Shown here: in pieces, positions 28,217-36,728 of the stretch
Layout: each line of letters opens with the position of its first letter
How positions within the stretch are numbered: position 1 is the stretch's first letter
Assembly: GCF_001625595.1 (NCBI RefSeq)
Contig: NZ_AUXT01000216.1
Coordinates: 59,603-123,602, forward strand
Reading direction: 5' to 3'
DNA length: 64,000 bases
Origin: Pseudoalteromonas luteoviolacea NCIMB 1942
GTDB taxonomy: Bacteria; Pseudomonadota; Gammaproteobacteria; Enterobacterales; Alteromonadaceae
Notes under the pieces: model-generated
What the model was told of the DNA's origin: nothing
What the model saw: the letters and a program-made list of their open reading frames with translations, nothing else
Database searches by the model: none
Position numbers and translations under genes: made by a program

Positions 28217-29241
28217 TCTGTCAAAGACCTCGGTAATTCACCAGAAAAAGCATGTAAAAGTGCCTCAATATCTGCGACATCCTCGTCACTAAGCTCTAGG
28301 CCCAACTGCCCTCTTGCCATAATTCGGATTGCATCAGCCAGCTCATCGACAGAGCCATTGTGAAAATAAGGAGATGTATAGGCGACATTTCTCAAACTTG
28401 GCACTTTAAATACAAATTTATCTTGTTCATTTTTAGTCAATTCATATCGACCAAAATCATCCTGCAAACTCGTAGGCACTCTGTCTAACCGGCCTATTTT
28501 TTGATATAGATTGCCACCAATATTGCGCCCCTGATGGCAAGTTACACAACCATAATTAACAAACTTATCATATCCTCTTTTTTGTTGGGGGCTCAGTGCA
28601 TTGGTATCACCGAGTAAAAACGCATCAATAGGGGTATTTTCGGAAACCAAAGACTCTTCAAAAGCCACAATGGCTTTGATGATGTTTTGCTCTGTGATCC
28701 CCTCTTCAGAGAGGACATTAAAACTACTGACAAAACCGGGCTGAGCACTGAGCTTGTCAATCACTTGTGCCCAGTTAGTTCCCATCTCAAATGGATTATG
28801 AATAGGTTGAGGTGCTTGTTCTATTAAATCTGAACTGCGGCCATCCCAAAATTGACGAAAGTTGAAAACCGCATTTATCACCGTTGGAGAATTGCGCTCG
28901 CCCAATTGCTGCTTGATGCCCACTGAAACAGGAAACCCATCATCCCCCCCGTTATACAAGTCGTGACACGAGGCGCAAGAAGTGGAGTTATCGGCCGAAA
29001 GTAACGGACTTTTGAATAGCGCCTTACCCAGTTTGGCCCACGCCAAATCGTATTCCATCACCTTAGGTAATGGTTGAATGGGGGCATCAACTGCACGCTC
29101 TAAAAACCGCATTTTGATGACGCTGCGTTCGGTATTTTGCTTCCAGCGATATTTTTGCTCTGTCTTATGAAACTGAACCACAAGGCTGAGACAAACACAT
29201 ATTAGTAAGCCAGTGATCAGCAACACATATCTTGTACTCAT
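28213..29241 (-). CDS. membrane-anchored di-haem cytochrome c peroxidase (MauG/CCP family)
   Basis: The 342 aa protein has an N-terminal membrane segment (about 5-23) and two c-type haem motifs, Cys89-Cys92-His93 (CASCH) and Cys232-Cys235-His236 (CVTCH). The segments SPTVINAVFNFRQFWDGR and FKVPSLRNVAYTSPYFHNGS are hallmarks of bacterial di-haem peroxidases, which reduce hydrogen peroxide with electrons from cytochrome c. Its stop overlaps the start of the hybrid kinase gene in an ATGA, so both are expressed together. A sensory or redox-input role is possible. Confidence 0.9.
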   Translation of the reverse strand: MSTRYVLLITGLLICVCLSLVVQFHKTEQKYRWKQNTERSVIKMRFLERAVDAPIQPLPKVMEYDLAWAKLGKALFKSPLLSADNSTSCASCHDLYNGGDDGFPVSVGIKQQLGERNSPTVINAVFNFRQFWDGRSSDLIEQAPQPIHNPFEMGTNWAQVIDKLSAQPGFVSSFNVLSEEGITEQNIIKAIVAFEESLVSENTPIDAFLLGDTNALSPQQKRGYDKFVNYGCVTCHQGRNIGGNLYQKIGRLDRVPTSLQDDFGRYELTKNEQDKFVFKVPSLRNVAYTSPYFHNGSVDELADAIRIMARGQLGLELSDEDVADIEALLHAFSGELPRSLTE

Positions 29242-29437
29242 TTATACATCCTTGCTGAACTCTTATTTCGTCTAAGATTAGATACAAATAAGTATAGACA
29301 CAACACACCCAAGTGCTTGTTTAATTTATGAACTGAGTGGAATAACTATGCGGTAATTTAGCCACACTCAATTCACGAAGAAACGTGGCGTTCAACTGCT
29401 GTAATATCTGATTTCGGTGCTAATAATAAATGGCTTT

Positions 29438-29478
29438 GGTCGGTCAATGTCGTAGTCAAAATATGACATTGACCGACC
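29438..29478. repeat. perfect 14-bp inverted repeat
   Basis: GGTCGGTCAATGTC (29438-29451) and GACATTGACCGACC (29465-29478) are exact reverse complements with a 13-base loop. No U tract follows on either strand, so it is not a textbook terminator. It straddles the 3-prime end of the dehydrogenase remnant. It could be an operator, an old mobile-element end or an RNA stem. Confidence 0.75.
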
Positions 29479-29725
29479 CGAGCAAAAAACTTAAGGTTGT
29501 TGGCGCGTTGTAGCAATTTAGATCTCTCGGATACACATTTGCTGGGGTTGCTCTTGAATGAACAATGCTGTACTGGCAATATGCAGCATGGTTTGGAAAC
29601 GTTTTCTTACCAGCAATTGAACTGACATAGACAATTGTACCGCCACGTCGCGCTTTCATTGGCGCAAGTACCGATTGCATCGTATTCAATAGTGCTAATA
29701 CATTGACACCAAACATCCTATGCAA
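29456..29725 (-). pseudogene. remnant of a short-chain dehydrogenase/reductase
   Basis: An open stretch of 89 codons contains VNVLALLNTMQSVLAPMKAR and GGTIVYVSSIAGKKTFPNHA, the middle part of a classical SDR, including the catalytic Ser-Ser and Tyr (AAYC). The Gly-rich NAD(P)-binding N-terminus is absent upstream, and after the AAYC motif the reading frame loses family resemblance, so the catalytic Lys is missing. It is a truncated, frameshifted leftover. Confidence 0.75.
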
Positions 29726-29786
29726 ATCACTACTGTCTTCGTTCCAATTTAAATTGTCTTCGCTTTAATTAACTCAAATCAAATCA

Positions 29787-30974
29787 CTAACACACCTGCC
29801 CGCATGCCCAGCCGCTTGACCAAGCGTATTGGAAGTTATAACCACCAAGCCAGCCGGTGACTTCGGTCACTTCGCCAATAAAGAAGAGGCCTTTGGCTTT
29901 TTTCGCTTCAAAGGTTTTGGAGCTCAGTTCATCGCTGTTAACACCACCTAATGTTACTTCTGCGGTCCGGTAGCCTTCAGTGCCATTAGGCTTTATTTGC
30001 CATGCGCTTAATGTGCGGGCGATTATGTCGATCTCGCCATGAGAAAGCTGATTAGCGGGTTTATCTGGTACGGTATTTTCTGCAATTAGCGCATCAACAA
30101 AACGCTTGGGCAATAGTTGGCCAAGTAGATTTTTTAGTGACTTTTGCCCTTGGTTTTGGCGCCAATCATGTAATAGCTCTGCAATGTTAGTGTTTGGGAG
30201 CAAGTTGATGCTCACCGCCTGCCCCGCCTCCCAAAATGATGAGATCTGTAAAATAGCAGGACCTGATAGGCCTCGGTGTGTAAATAAGATGTTTTCTCTA
30301 AATTGTGTGCCATCTTCGCTGGTCACTAAACTGTCGACACTGATCCCTGAAAGCCCTTCAAAGCGCGCTTTGTCATGATCATGCAGTGTAAAAGGCACCA
30401 ATGCAGCGGTAGTCGGTAATAACTGCAAGCCAAACTGCTCCGCAATTTTATACCCGATTGGGGATGCTCCCAGCTTTGGCATAGTGAGCCCGCCAGAAGC
30501 CACCACCAAAGATTCACAGGTAAACGTATGATCAGACGTTGTTACTATATATGTACCTTGCTCATCGCGAGACACTTTAAGCACCTCGTTTCGCAAGAAG
30601 ACTTCGACCCCAGCCCATTCGCATTCAGTCATCAGAATATCCACAATGTCTTGTGCGCTGTTATCACAAAATAATTGACCGAGTGTTTTATGATGATAGG
30701 CAAGCCCATGACGGTCAACCAACTCAATAAAATCATGCTGGGTGTAACGACTTAAACTGGACTTCACAAAGTGAGGATTTGCGCACAGGTAGTTTTCTGG
30801 GCTGGCATTTTCATTGGTAAAATTGCAACGTCCACCGCCACTAATGAGAATTTTTCTTCCCACTCTTTTACCCATATCAACAACAGCCACCTTGCGTCCA
30901 CGATAGCCCGCTTGCGCCGCACACATTAATCCAGCTGCACCAGCACCGATGATCACTACGTCATATTGCAACAT
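29787..30974 (-). CDS. BaiN/HI0933-type NAD(P)/FAD-dependent oxidoreductase
   Basis: The ATG at 30974 gives 395 aa starting at the FAD-binding GAGAAGLMCA motif. Further family marks are GKRVGRKILISGGGRCNFTN and a C-terminal VTGWLGGYNFQYAWSSGWAC. These flavoproteins (YhiN in E. coli) have a Rossmann FAD domain with an inserted beta-barrel; the substrate is generally unknown. The longer frame adds 11 unsupported residues. Single gene, with the SDR remnant downstream. Confidence 0.9.
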   Translation of the reverse strand: MLQYDVVIIGAGAAGLMCAAQAGYRGRKVAVVDMGKRVGRKILISGGGRCNFTNENASPENYLCANPHFVKSSLSRYTQHDFIELVDRHGLAYHHKTLGQLFCDNSAQDIVDILMTECEWAGVEVFLRNEVLKVSRDEQGTYIVTTSDHTFTCESLVVASGGLTMPKLGASPIGYKIAEQFGLQLLPTTAALVPFTLHDHDKARFEGLSGISVDSLVTSEDGTQFRENILFTHRGLSGPAILQISSFWEAGQAVSINLLPNTNIAELLHDWRQNQGQKSLKNLLGQLLPKRFVDALIAENTVPDKPANQLSHGEIDIIARTLSAWQIKPNGTEGYRTAEVTLGGVNSDELSSKTFEAKKAKGLFFIGEVTEVTGWLGGYNFQYAWSSGWACGQVC

Positions 30975-31007
30975 TGTATACTCTGAAACGAAAAACTTAT
31001 GTCGCAA

Positions 31008-31340
31008 TTATAACTATTTTTAAGCTTAAGGGGGAGTTTATAGTTTAAAACACAACCAAAAAGACATATTTTTATCACTTTTTAGAATATGGGATAAATC
31101 ATTTACAATCATTTACAATATGAGGTAGTTTATTCTTTAACCGAGAATAATTTGATAAACTTTAATAAAAACATAATGATAATGAAATAATAAAGACTTT
31201 TACCCATCCCCTTATAACCAAAACAATAGTGTAAATAACAAAACAATACTTTCACACAAATCACACCGAGTTTACTTTTGTTAACCTCTTGGCGAATAAA
31301 GGTTGCCAAGATAACAACAAGTAAAAAAAGGGTAAAAAAC
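31008..31340. promoter_or_regulatory. AT-rich upstream region of the second subtilase
   Basis: I see no gene here on either strand; a 101-codon minus-strand frame starting inside the leader of the subtilase has no family features. The region has a 10-bp direct repeat (AATCATTTAC twice, 31097-31116) and ends in a leader hairpin. Confidence 0.5.
31287..31311 (+). promoter_or_regulatory. leader hairpin of the second subtilase mRNA
   Basis: TCTTGGC (31287-31293) and GCCAAGA (31305-31311) form a 7-bp stem with an 11-base loop, ending 29 bp before the start codon. It may protect the transcript from decay or affect translation. Confidence 0.4.
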
Positions 31341-33473
31341 ATGACAACAGGAAATTTCAAACTAGCTGCTCTTTCTATTGCAGTAACAGGACTACTATCT
31401 GCAAACGCAATGGCACTACCAGAGATTGCAAACATGCAAGCAGAACAATTTGGTCCAAGCGTACCTAGCCAAGCAAAGCTCGCTCAAAAACTAGAATCAC
31501 AAACCGGGTTTGGCACTCAGTTCATCATCAAATACAAAAATAACAACAGCGACATCATGTCGATTTCAAGCGCAGATATGTCACCTGTAATGATGAACAC
31601 TCGCGCTCGCAGTTTCGTGAAGGGCTTCAACAGCAAGCGTGCAGCTGCTAAAGCGCAGTACGTTCGTCCGATGGCGCTTTCAAACCACCACGTAATGCGT
31701 GCAGACAAAAAACTAAGCGCGGCTGAAACACAAAAGTTCATGCAAGACATGATCGCATCTGGCAACGTTGAGCACATTGAAGTTGACCAGATGTTACAAC
31801 CATTTGCGACACCAAACGATCCTAGCTACAGCTCTCAGTGGCATTACTTTGAAGCAGCTGGCGGTATCAACGCACCAGCAGCTTGGGATAAAGCAACAGG
31901 TAGCGGCGTAGTTGTTGCGGTACTAGATACAGGTTACCGACCTCACGCTGACTTAAACCCGAATATCCTGCAAGGTTATGACATGATCTCTAACCTATCT
32001 GTAGCAAATGACGGTGGCGGTCGTGATAACGATGCACGTGACCCAGGTGATGCAGTCACTGCAAACGAGTGTGGTTACACACACAGCGCACGCAACTCAA
32101 GCTGGCACGGTACACACGTTGCAGGTACAGTTGCGGCTGTCACAAACAACGGTGAAGGTGTTGCGGGTGTTGCTTACGACTCTAAAGTTGTACCTGTACG
32201 TGTACTTGGTAAGTGTGGTGGTTTAACGTCTGATATCGCTGACGGCATCATCTGGGCTTCAGGTGGTTCAGTATCAGGTGTACCTGCAAACGCAAACCCA
32301 GCTGATGTAATCAACATGAGTTTAGGTGGCAGCGGTGCATGTAGCTCTACGACTCAAAGTGCAATCAACCAAGCCCGTGCTAACGGCACAGTTGTTGTCA
32401 TCGCTGCTGGTAACGACAACGACAACGCTAACAACTACAACCCAGGTAACTGTTCTGGTGTTGTAAACGTTGCATCTGTTGGCCGTAACGGTGGCCGTGC
32501 ATACTACTCAAACTACGGTACTTCTATCGATGTTGCAGCACCTGGTGGCGCGCAAAGCTTTGCTAACGACCCAGAAGGTATTCTTTCAACTTACAACTCT
32601 GGTAGCAACACACCTGTAAGTGATAGCTACAGCTACTCGCAAGGTACTTCTATGGCAGCACCTCACGTAGCAGGTATTGCGGCACTAATTAAGCAAGCTA
32701 AACCAACTGCTACGCCAGATGAAATCGAAACAATCTTAAAAGACACGACTCGTAGCTTCCCTGCAACATGTACCAACTGTGGTACTGGTATTGTAGATGC
32801 AAATGCCGCGGTAGATATGGCACTTGGTAACGGTAATACAAACCCAGGTGACAACGCGCTTGTTGACGGTGAAACGAAAACAGGCCTGAGCGGTGCAAAA
32901 GACGCTGAAGCATTCTTCACGTTCGAAACGCCTGCAAATGCAAGCAAAATCACCTTCACTATGGGCGGTGGTACAGGTGACGCTGACCTATACGTAAGAG
33001 CTGGTTCTAAACCTACAACTTCAACTTACGACTGTCGTCCTTACGAAAGTGGTAACAACGAAGTATGTACAATTGACAACCCATCAGGTACTTACCATGT
33101 AATGATGCGCGGCTACTCTGCATACAGTGGTGTAAGCCTTGTTGCTAACGCAGAAACTTCAGGTACTACACAACCAGGTGGCCTTACTGAAAACAATCTT
33201 TCAGCATCAACAGGTAGCTGGAGCCGTCACCAACTAACTGTACCAGCTGGTATGTCTAGCCTTACAGTGAAAATCTCTGGTGGCTCAGGTGATGCAGACC
33301 TTTATGTAAATCCAGGTGCTGTACCTTCTACTTCAACTTACCAATGTCGTCCTTACGAAAGTGGTAACGTTGAAACATGTACCATCACAAACCCAGCTGC
33401 TGGCGTTTGGCACTTTGGTGTAAGAGCGTACCGCACATTCTCAGGTGTGACACTAGACGCTCAATATAAGTAA
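31341..33473 (+). CDS. secreted subtilisin-like serine protease with two PPC domains
   Basis: Start ATG at 31341 gives 710 aa with a signal peptide (about 1-25); the frame is open upstream but that part is not a signal sequence. A propeptide runs to about 155. The S8 triad is Asp196 (AVLDTGYR), His256 (WHGTHVAGT) and Ser437 (QGTSMAAPHVAG), with oxyanion Asn358. Two prepeptidase C-terminal domains follow (about 517-620 and 626-710), each with GDADLYV and a C-R-P-Y-E-S-G motif. Such domains are usually cleaved off after export. Cold-adapted alkaline proteases of Pseudoalteromonas and Alteromonas have this plan. It ends at a strong terminator and stands alone. Confidence 0.93.
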   Translation: MTTGNFKLAALSIAVTGLLSANAMALPEIANMQAEQFGPSVPSQAKLAQKLESQTGFGTQFIIKYKNNNSDIMSISSADMSPVMMNTRARSFVKGFNSKRAAAKAQYVRPMALSNHHVMRADKKLSAAETQKFMQDMIASGNVEHIEVDQMLQPFATPNDPSYSSQWHYFEAAGGINAPAAWDKATGSGVVVAVLDTGYRPHADLNPNILQGYDMISNLSVANDGGGRDNDARDPGDAVTANECGYTHSARNSSWHGTHVAGTVAAVTNNGEGVAGVAYDSKVVPVRVLGKCGGLTSDIADGIIWASGGSVSGVPANANPADVINMSLGGSGACSSTTQSAINQARANGTVVVIAAGNDNDNANNYNPGNCSGVVNVASVGRNGGRAYYSNYGTSIDVAAPGGAQSFANDPEGILSTYNSGSNTPVSDSYSYSQGTSMAAPHVAGIAALIKQAKPTATPDEIETILKDTTRSFPATCTNCGTGIVDANAAVDMALGNGNTNPGDNALVDGETKTGLSGAKDAEAFFTFETPANASKITFTMGGGTGDADLYVRAGSKPTTSTYDCRPYESGNNEVCTIDNPSGTYHVMMRGYSAYSGVSLVANAETSGTTQPGGLTENNLSASTGSWSRHQLTVPAGMSSLTVKISGGSGDADLYVNPGAVPSTSTYQCRPYESGNVETCTITNPAAGVWHFGVRAYRTFSGVTLDAQYK
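33033..33368 (+). repeat. exact 24-bp repeat inside the two PPC domains
   Basis: The sequence at 33033-33056 is repeated without mismatch at 33345-33368. It encodes CRPYESGN in both PPC domains. The flanking codons differ, so identity is limited to this core. Confidence 0.8.
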
Positions 33474-33498
33474 TCCCCTATAACTTGCAGTAAATATG

Positions 33499-33523
33499 GG
33501 CCGAACATTGTTCGGCCTTTTTT
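33499..33523 (+). terminator. intrinsic terminator of the second subtilase
   Basis: GGCCGAAC and GTTCGGCC form a perfect 8-bp stem with an ATT loop followed by six T, 25 bp beyond the stop codon. Confidence 0.93.
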
Positions 33524-33707
33524 GTGCGTGCGGTTTAGAGTTAAATCATGGCCGCAGGCTGTGACTTTTGCACAAAGTAAATAGAACCACTTTAATTAAC
33601 AGAACTTATATCTTTTACTGTCTAAGTTGCGCATATCTTTGAGGGCTGAATCAGGTTTGGGGTCACCGTAGAATTGCCCTGTCATAGCAGTTAAATTATG
33701 AACACAT

Positions 33708-33733
33708 AAAAAAGACCAAACAGAAGTTTGGCC
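33708..33733 (-). terminator. intrinsic terminator of the chemoreceptor gene
   Basis: On the minus strand GGCCAAAC pairs with GTTTGGTC (one G-T pair, loop TTCT), followed by six T. It is 28 bp past the chemoreceptor stop. Confidence 0.85.
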
Positions 33734-33761
33734 TTTCGCTTACTCTCACGTTAATACTTAC

Positions 33762-35684
33762 TTAAAGGCCTAGACTGTGTCTGATCTGAGCCATTTGTTG
33801 CTCTAAACTTTGCTGAATTTGCTGAATTTGCTGGTTCGAGCTGCTGACCTGTTGCTTCATTGACGCCATCGAGCTACTAAAACTGTCCACCAGCTCTGTT
33901 TGCTTATTCGACAATGCCATCGCATCTGCTGCGACTTGGCTTGCACCTTGGGCACGCCCTGCCACGCCTTCAGAGTTACGCTTCAGTTCCTGAGCATGCT
34001 CTGTTTGTTGCTGTGCCTCAGAAGCCAGTGCGCTGATCTGGTTAGACACCTTGCTTGAATTGTCACTTAAAATATTCAACTGCTCGTTAATATCCGTCAA
34101 TGACTCTTGCGTTTGACGAGCCAGCTTTCTGACTTCATCGGCAACCACTGCAAAGCCTCGACCGTGCTCTCCCGCGCGAGCAGACTCAATCGCTGCATTT
34201 AAAGCCAAAAGGTTAGTTTGTTCTGCAATAGTGTGGATCATTTCAATCACCTTACCCACATCTTCAACACCCACAAGGAGTTCGTTTAGGCTACTCAACC
34301 CCTGCTCTACACGCTGCTGTGTACTGGAACTGGCCTTCAACATGGACTCAGCAAATCCAACACTTTGTGTCATAGCGTTAAAGGTATCACTGGCGTTGTC
34401 AGCAACTTGCTGGTTGATATTGCTAGCTTCGCCGCCAATGACTTTAATTTCTTCGAGTTGTATTTGATTATGTTCAACCTGATCATAGGTATTTTCAGAC
34501 TGATGCCCAATACTGGCCAAGTTTCGATTCATACCCTGCATAAAATCGTTAATGACTTGCAGCATTTGCTCACGCTCTTGCGCTTCTGTGCGCTGTCTTT
34601 CAATCAGCTGATTAAAGTACTGCGCAATTTCACCAACCTCGGTATTAGCGCGTTTGCACTTGATTTGTTTAAGCTCATTACTTTCGATTAGAAATGCAAA
34701 GCCGTCACGTAAGTTGCGCAGTGGTGTAAGCACTTGGCTAAACTGCACCCAATACATACCACCGGCTAAAAGTACAAGTAAACCAATCGCTGCACCAAAT
34801 ATAGTAAACACCTGAGATTTAACGGCAACTTGCTCACTCTTTAACAGCTCTCCCGCTTCTAACATCAAAGCAGAAAGCTGTTTGATATCGTCTCTTAGTG
34901 CGGTGATCCCCTGCTGTCTTTGTTGTGCTTGCACAATTGTGTTTTGTAAATCGCGACTAAATCGATTTGGCCAGCTTGTAAGTTCAGCCTTTATTTCCTG
35001 AGCTAAATCTTCTGGCTCTTCACCCAAGAACAGCTCGTCTTCATCTACTTCGGTCATCACGCCCAAGTCATCTAGGCGCTCAATTTGACGCGCAAGTTCT
35101 TGTAGTCGATTAAGCGATTGATTCAAGCTCTGCTGGGTTGATTTATCGTAGTGAAGCACCAGTTGATAGGTGTAAATACTTAAGTTTGTTGTTTCAAAAT
35201 AATAGTCTGACGCCAGTGAGTAATAGCGCGCACTGAGTACATGGCCATTCGCATCTGCTACATAATTCATCAACGAAGATGCAGAGCCTGCCATTTGTCT
35301 CAAGGCGTTGTCGAGCAGAGCTAACTCATTGCCAGATAGTTTGCCCAAGGCTCGGTATTTACCTTGTATATCTGCATCTAGCTCATCTAATTGCTGCACC
35401 ATATTCGACATAACATCAGAGGAAATTTCAGATAGATGTACGCGCTTGATGGTGCTAATTTGTTCACTAGCTTGGTTTAAATACTGGCTATCTCCCGCAC
35501 TTAAATAGTCTTCAATTGTGCCTGCGAGATCAATCAACACCGTATTTTTTAACTGCGTATACGCACTGTCCTGTTGATCCAACTTGCTAAATACTTGGCT
35601 TGCCCAAAATAAAGTTACCGCAAGAATGATACTGGCTGTCGCTAGTAAAATAGCAAGCAACCGGGTGAAAGACGAAACACGCAT
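33762..35684 (-). CDS. methyl-accepting chemotaxis protein
   Basis: The 640 aa receptor has a helix at about 9-31, a long helical periplasmic domain (to about 295), a second helix at about 298-318, a HAMP-like linker and a signalling domain with the conserved hairpin tip EQTNLLALNAAIESARAGEHGRGFAVVADEVR. The periplasmic domain has an acidic insertion (DEDELFLGEEPEDL, about 218-231). The C-terminus is Gln-rich and lacks a CheR-binding pentapeptide. Ligand unknown. Single gene with its own terminator. Confidence 0.93.
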   Translation of the reverse strand: MRVSSFTRLLAILLATASIILAVTLFWASQVFSKLDQQDSAYTQLKNTVLIDLAGTIEDYLSAGDSQYLNQASEQISTIKRVHLSEISSDVMSNMVQQLDELDADIQGKYRALGKLSGNELALLDNALRQMAGSASSLMNYVADANGHVLSARYYSLASDYYFETTNLSIYTYQLVLHYDKSTQQSLNQSLNRLQELARQIERLDDLGVMTEVDEDELFLGEEPEDLAQEIKAELTSWPNRFSRDLQNTIVQAQQRQQGITALRDDIKQLSALMLEAGELLKSEQVAVKSQVFTIFGAAIGLLVLLAGGMYWVQFSQVLTPLRNLRDGFAFLIESNELKQIKCKRANTEVGEIAQYFNQLIERQRTEAQEREQMLQVINDFMQGMNRNLASIGHQSENTYDQVEHNQIQLEEIKVIGGEASNINQQVADNASDTFNAMTQSVGFAESMLKASSSTQQRVEQGLSSLNELLVGVEDVGKVIEMIHTIAEQTNLLALNAAIESARAGEHGRGFAVVADEVRKLARQTQESLTDINEQLNILSDNSSKVSNQISALASEAQQQTEHAQELKRNSEGVAGRAQGASQVAADAMALSNKQTELVDSFSSSMASMKQQVSSSNQQIQQIQQSLEQQMAQIRHSLGL

Positions 35685-35781
35685 ATGTACTACAGGCCTT
35701 ATCAGTTGATTTCAGCGCTAGACTATTAATGTTTTATGACAGTTTGATGTAAATTGTTTAGTTCCTGTTCACCCAAGTGAA

Positions 35782-35806
35782 AAAGCATACTTTTTACGTA
35801 TGCTTT
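35782..35806. terminator. terminator downstream of rsmJ
   Basis: AAAGCATAC and GTATGCTTT form a 9-bp stem with a 7-base loop, with A and T runs on both sides. It lies about 80 bp past the rsmJ stop and works best in the minus direction. Confidence 0.65.
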
Positions 35807-35884
35807 TTGTGTACAACTTTGACAGTTTTTTGAAGGTTGTATGCGATTACAATTAAAAATTAAGTTTTAGACGGCCTCATGTCA

Positions 35885-36652
35885 TTACTTCATGGCCGCG
35901 TTAACGTACACATCAAAACGATTTTTCTTGGTGGTGATCTGCATACTTGGCGCTTGCTCATTTAAAAATGGCGCATAATCTGGCCTTTTAACTACCACGC
36001 GTTTTGTCGCAAGCGCTGTGGCAAAGGGTAATAATGTATCGGCATCATCATCAGCGCCTACCAAAGACTGGAATACCCGCATTTCTTTTTTAACCTGTGC
36101 CGACTTTTCACGATGTGGAAACATGGGGTCCAAATACACCACATCCGGTTTTGATGATGCATCGCTTGTGGCTTGTTCAAGTAGTTCATGGCTCGAACCA
36201 AAAGCAATGGCCATGCTTTCCTTCATCCAGTCACCAATTTCAGGGTCTTGATAAGCGCGTTGTAGCCCATCGTATAAAAGCACAGCAACAACTGGATGCC
36301 TTTCATGCATAAGCACCTTACAACCCAAAGATGCCAACACAAATGCGTCGCGACCTAGCCCTGCTGTGGCATCTAGCACCACAGGTGTCACGCCTTTATT
36401 TAAGCCAACCGCTTTGGCAATCGCCTGCCCTTTACCGCCACCAAATTTACGCCTATGAGCGCTCGCTCCGGTTACAAAGTCGACTCGAATTGCACCCAGC
36501 TTAGGCTCGTCCTTTTTAAATAGCTGTAATCCGTCTTCATCGTAAACAAGCCGAAAATCGTTATCGAGTTCAGTCAAAGCGCTCAGTTTAAAGCGTTGAG
36601 TTAGCTCATCTAGGTAAGTGCGGTTTTCAGAAAATGGCGTATGAATGTACAA
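35885..36652 (-). CDS. rsmJ: 16S rRNA (guanine-1516-N2)-methyltransferase RsmJ
   Basis: RsmJ methylates N2 of G1516 in 16S rRNA. The 255 aa protein has the family KFGGGKGQAIAKAVG segment, SAM-binding motif I DATAGLGRDAFVLASLG, and the catalytic DPMFPHR motif. In E. coli rsmJ follows prlC; here the same order is kept but a response regulator gene sits between them. Confidence 0.94.
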   Translation of the reverse strand: MYIHTPFSENRTYLDELTQRFKLSALTELDNDFRLVYDEDGLQLFKKDEPKLGAIRVDFVTGASAHRRKFGGGKGQAIAKAVGLNKGVTPVVLDATAGLGRDAFVLASLGCKVLMHERHPVVAVLLYDGLQRAYQDPEIGDWMKESMAIAFGSSHELLEQATSDASSKPDVVYLDPMFPHREKSAQVKKEMRVFQSLVGADDDADTLLPFATALATKRVVVKRPDYAPFLNEQAPSMQITTKKNRFDVYVNAAMK

Positions 36653-36728
36653 CTGCAGACTCCTGTTGTTTAAGCCTGCAGAGTATAACGTTTAATGAGA
36701 GAAAAAAGAATGCATCAGCTCAGTGATG

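Larger units (their letters stand above)
29242..29786. other. gene-poor stretch with a decayed gene and an inverted repeat
   Basis: These 545 bp hold no intact gene. They contain a short-chain dehydrogenase remnant, a perfect 14-bp inverted repeat, and presumably the promoter of the di-haem peroxidase/kinase operon (nearest the 29241 start). Confidence 0.6.

Noticed and set aside
29373..29579. 68-codon minus-strand frame next to the SDR relic
   Set aside because: It is a shifted frame across the inverted repeat and the decayed gene; no conserved motif or start signal.
29242..29786. Insertion sequence or transposon
   Set aside because: There is an inverted repeat but no transposase frame and no target-site duplication that I could see.
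31130..31435. 101-codon minus-strand frame upstream of the second subtilase
   Set aside because: It runs through the subtilase leader and signal-peptide codons, has no ribosome binding site and no family features.
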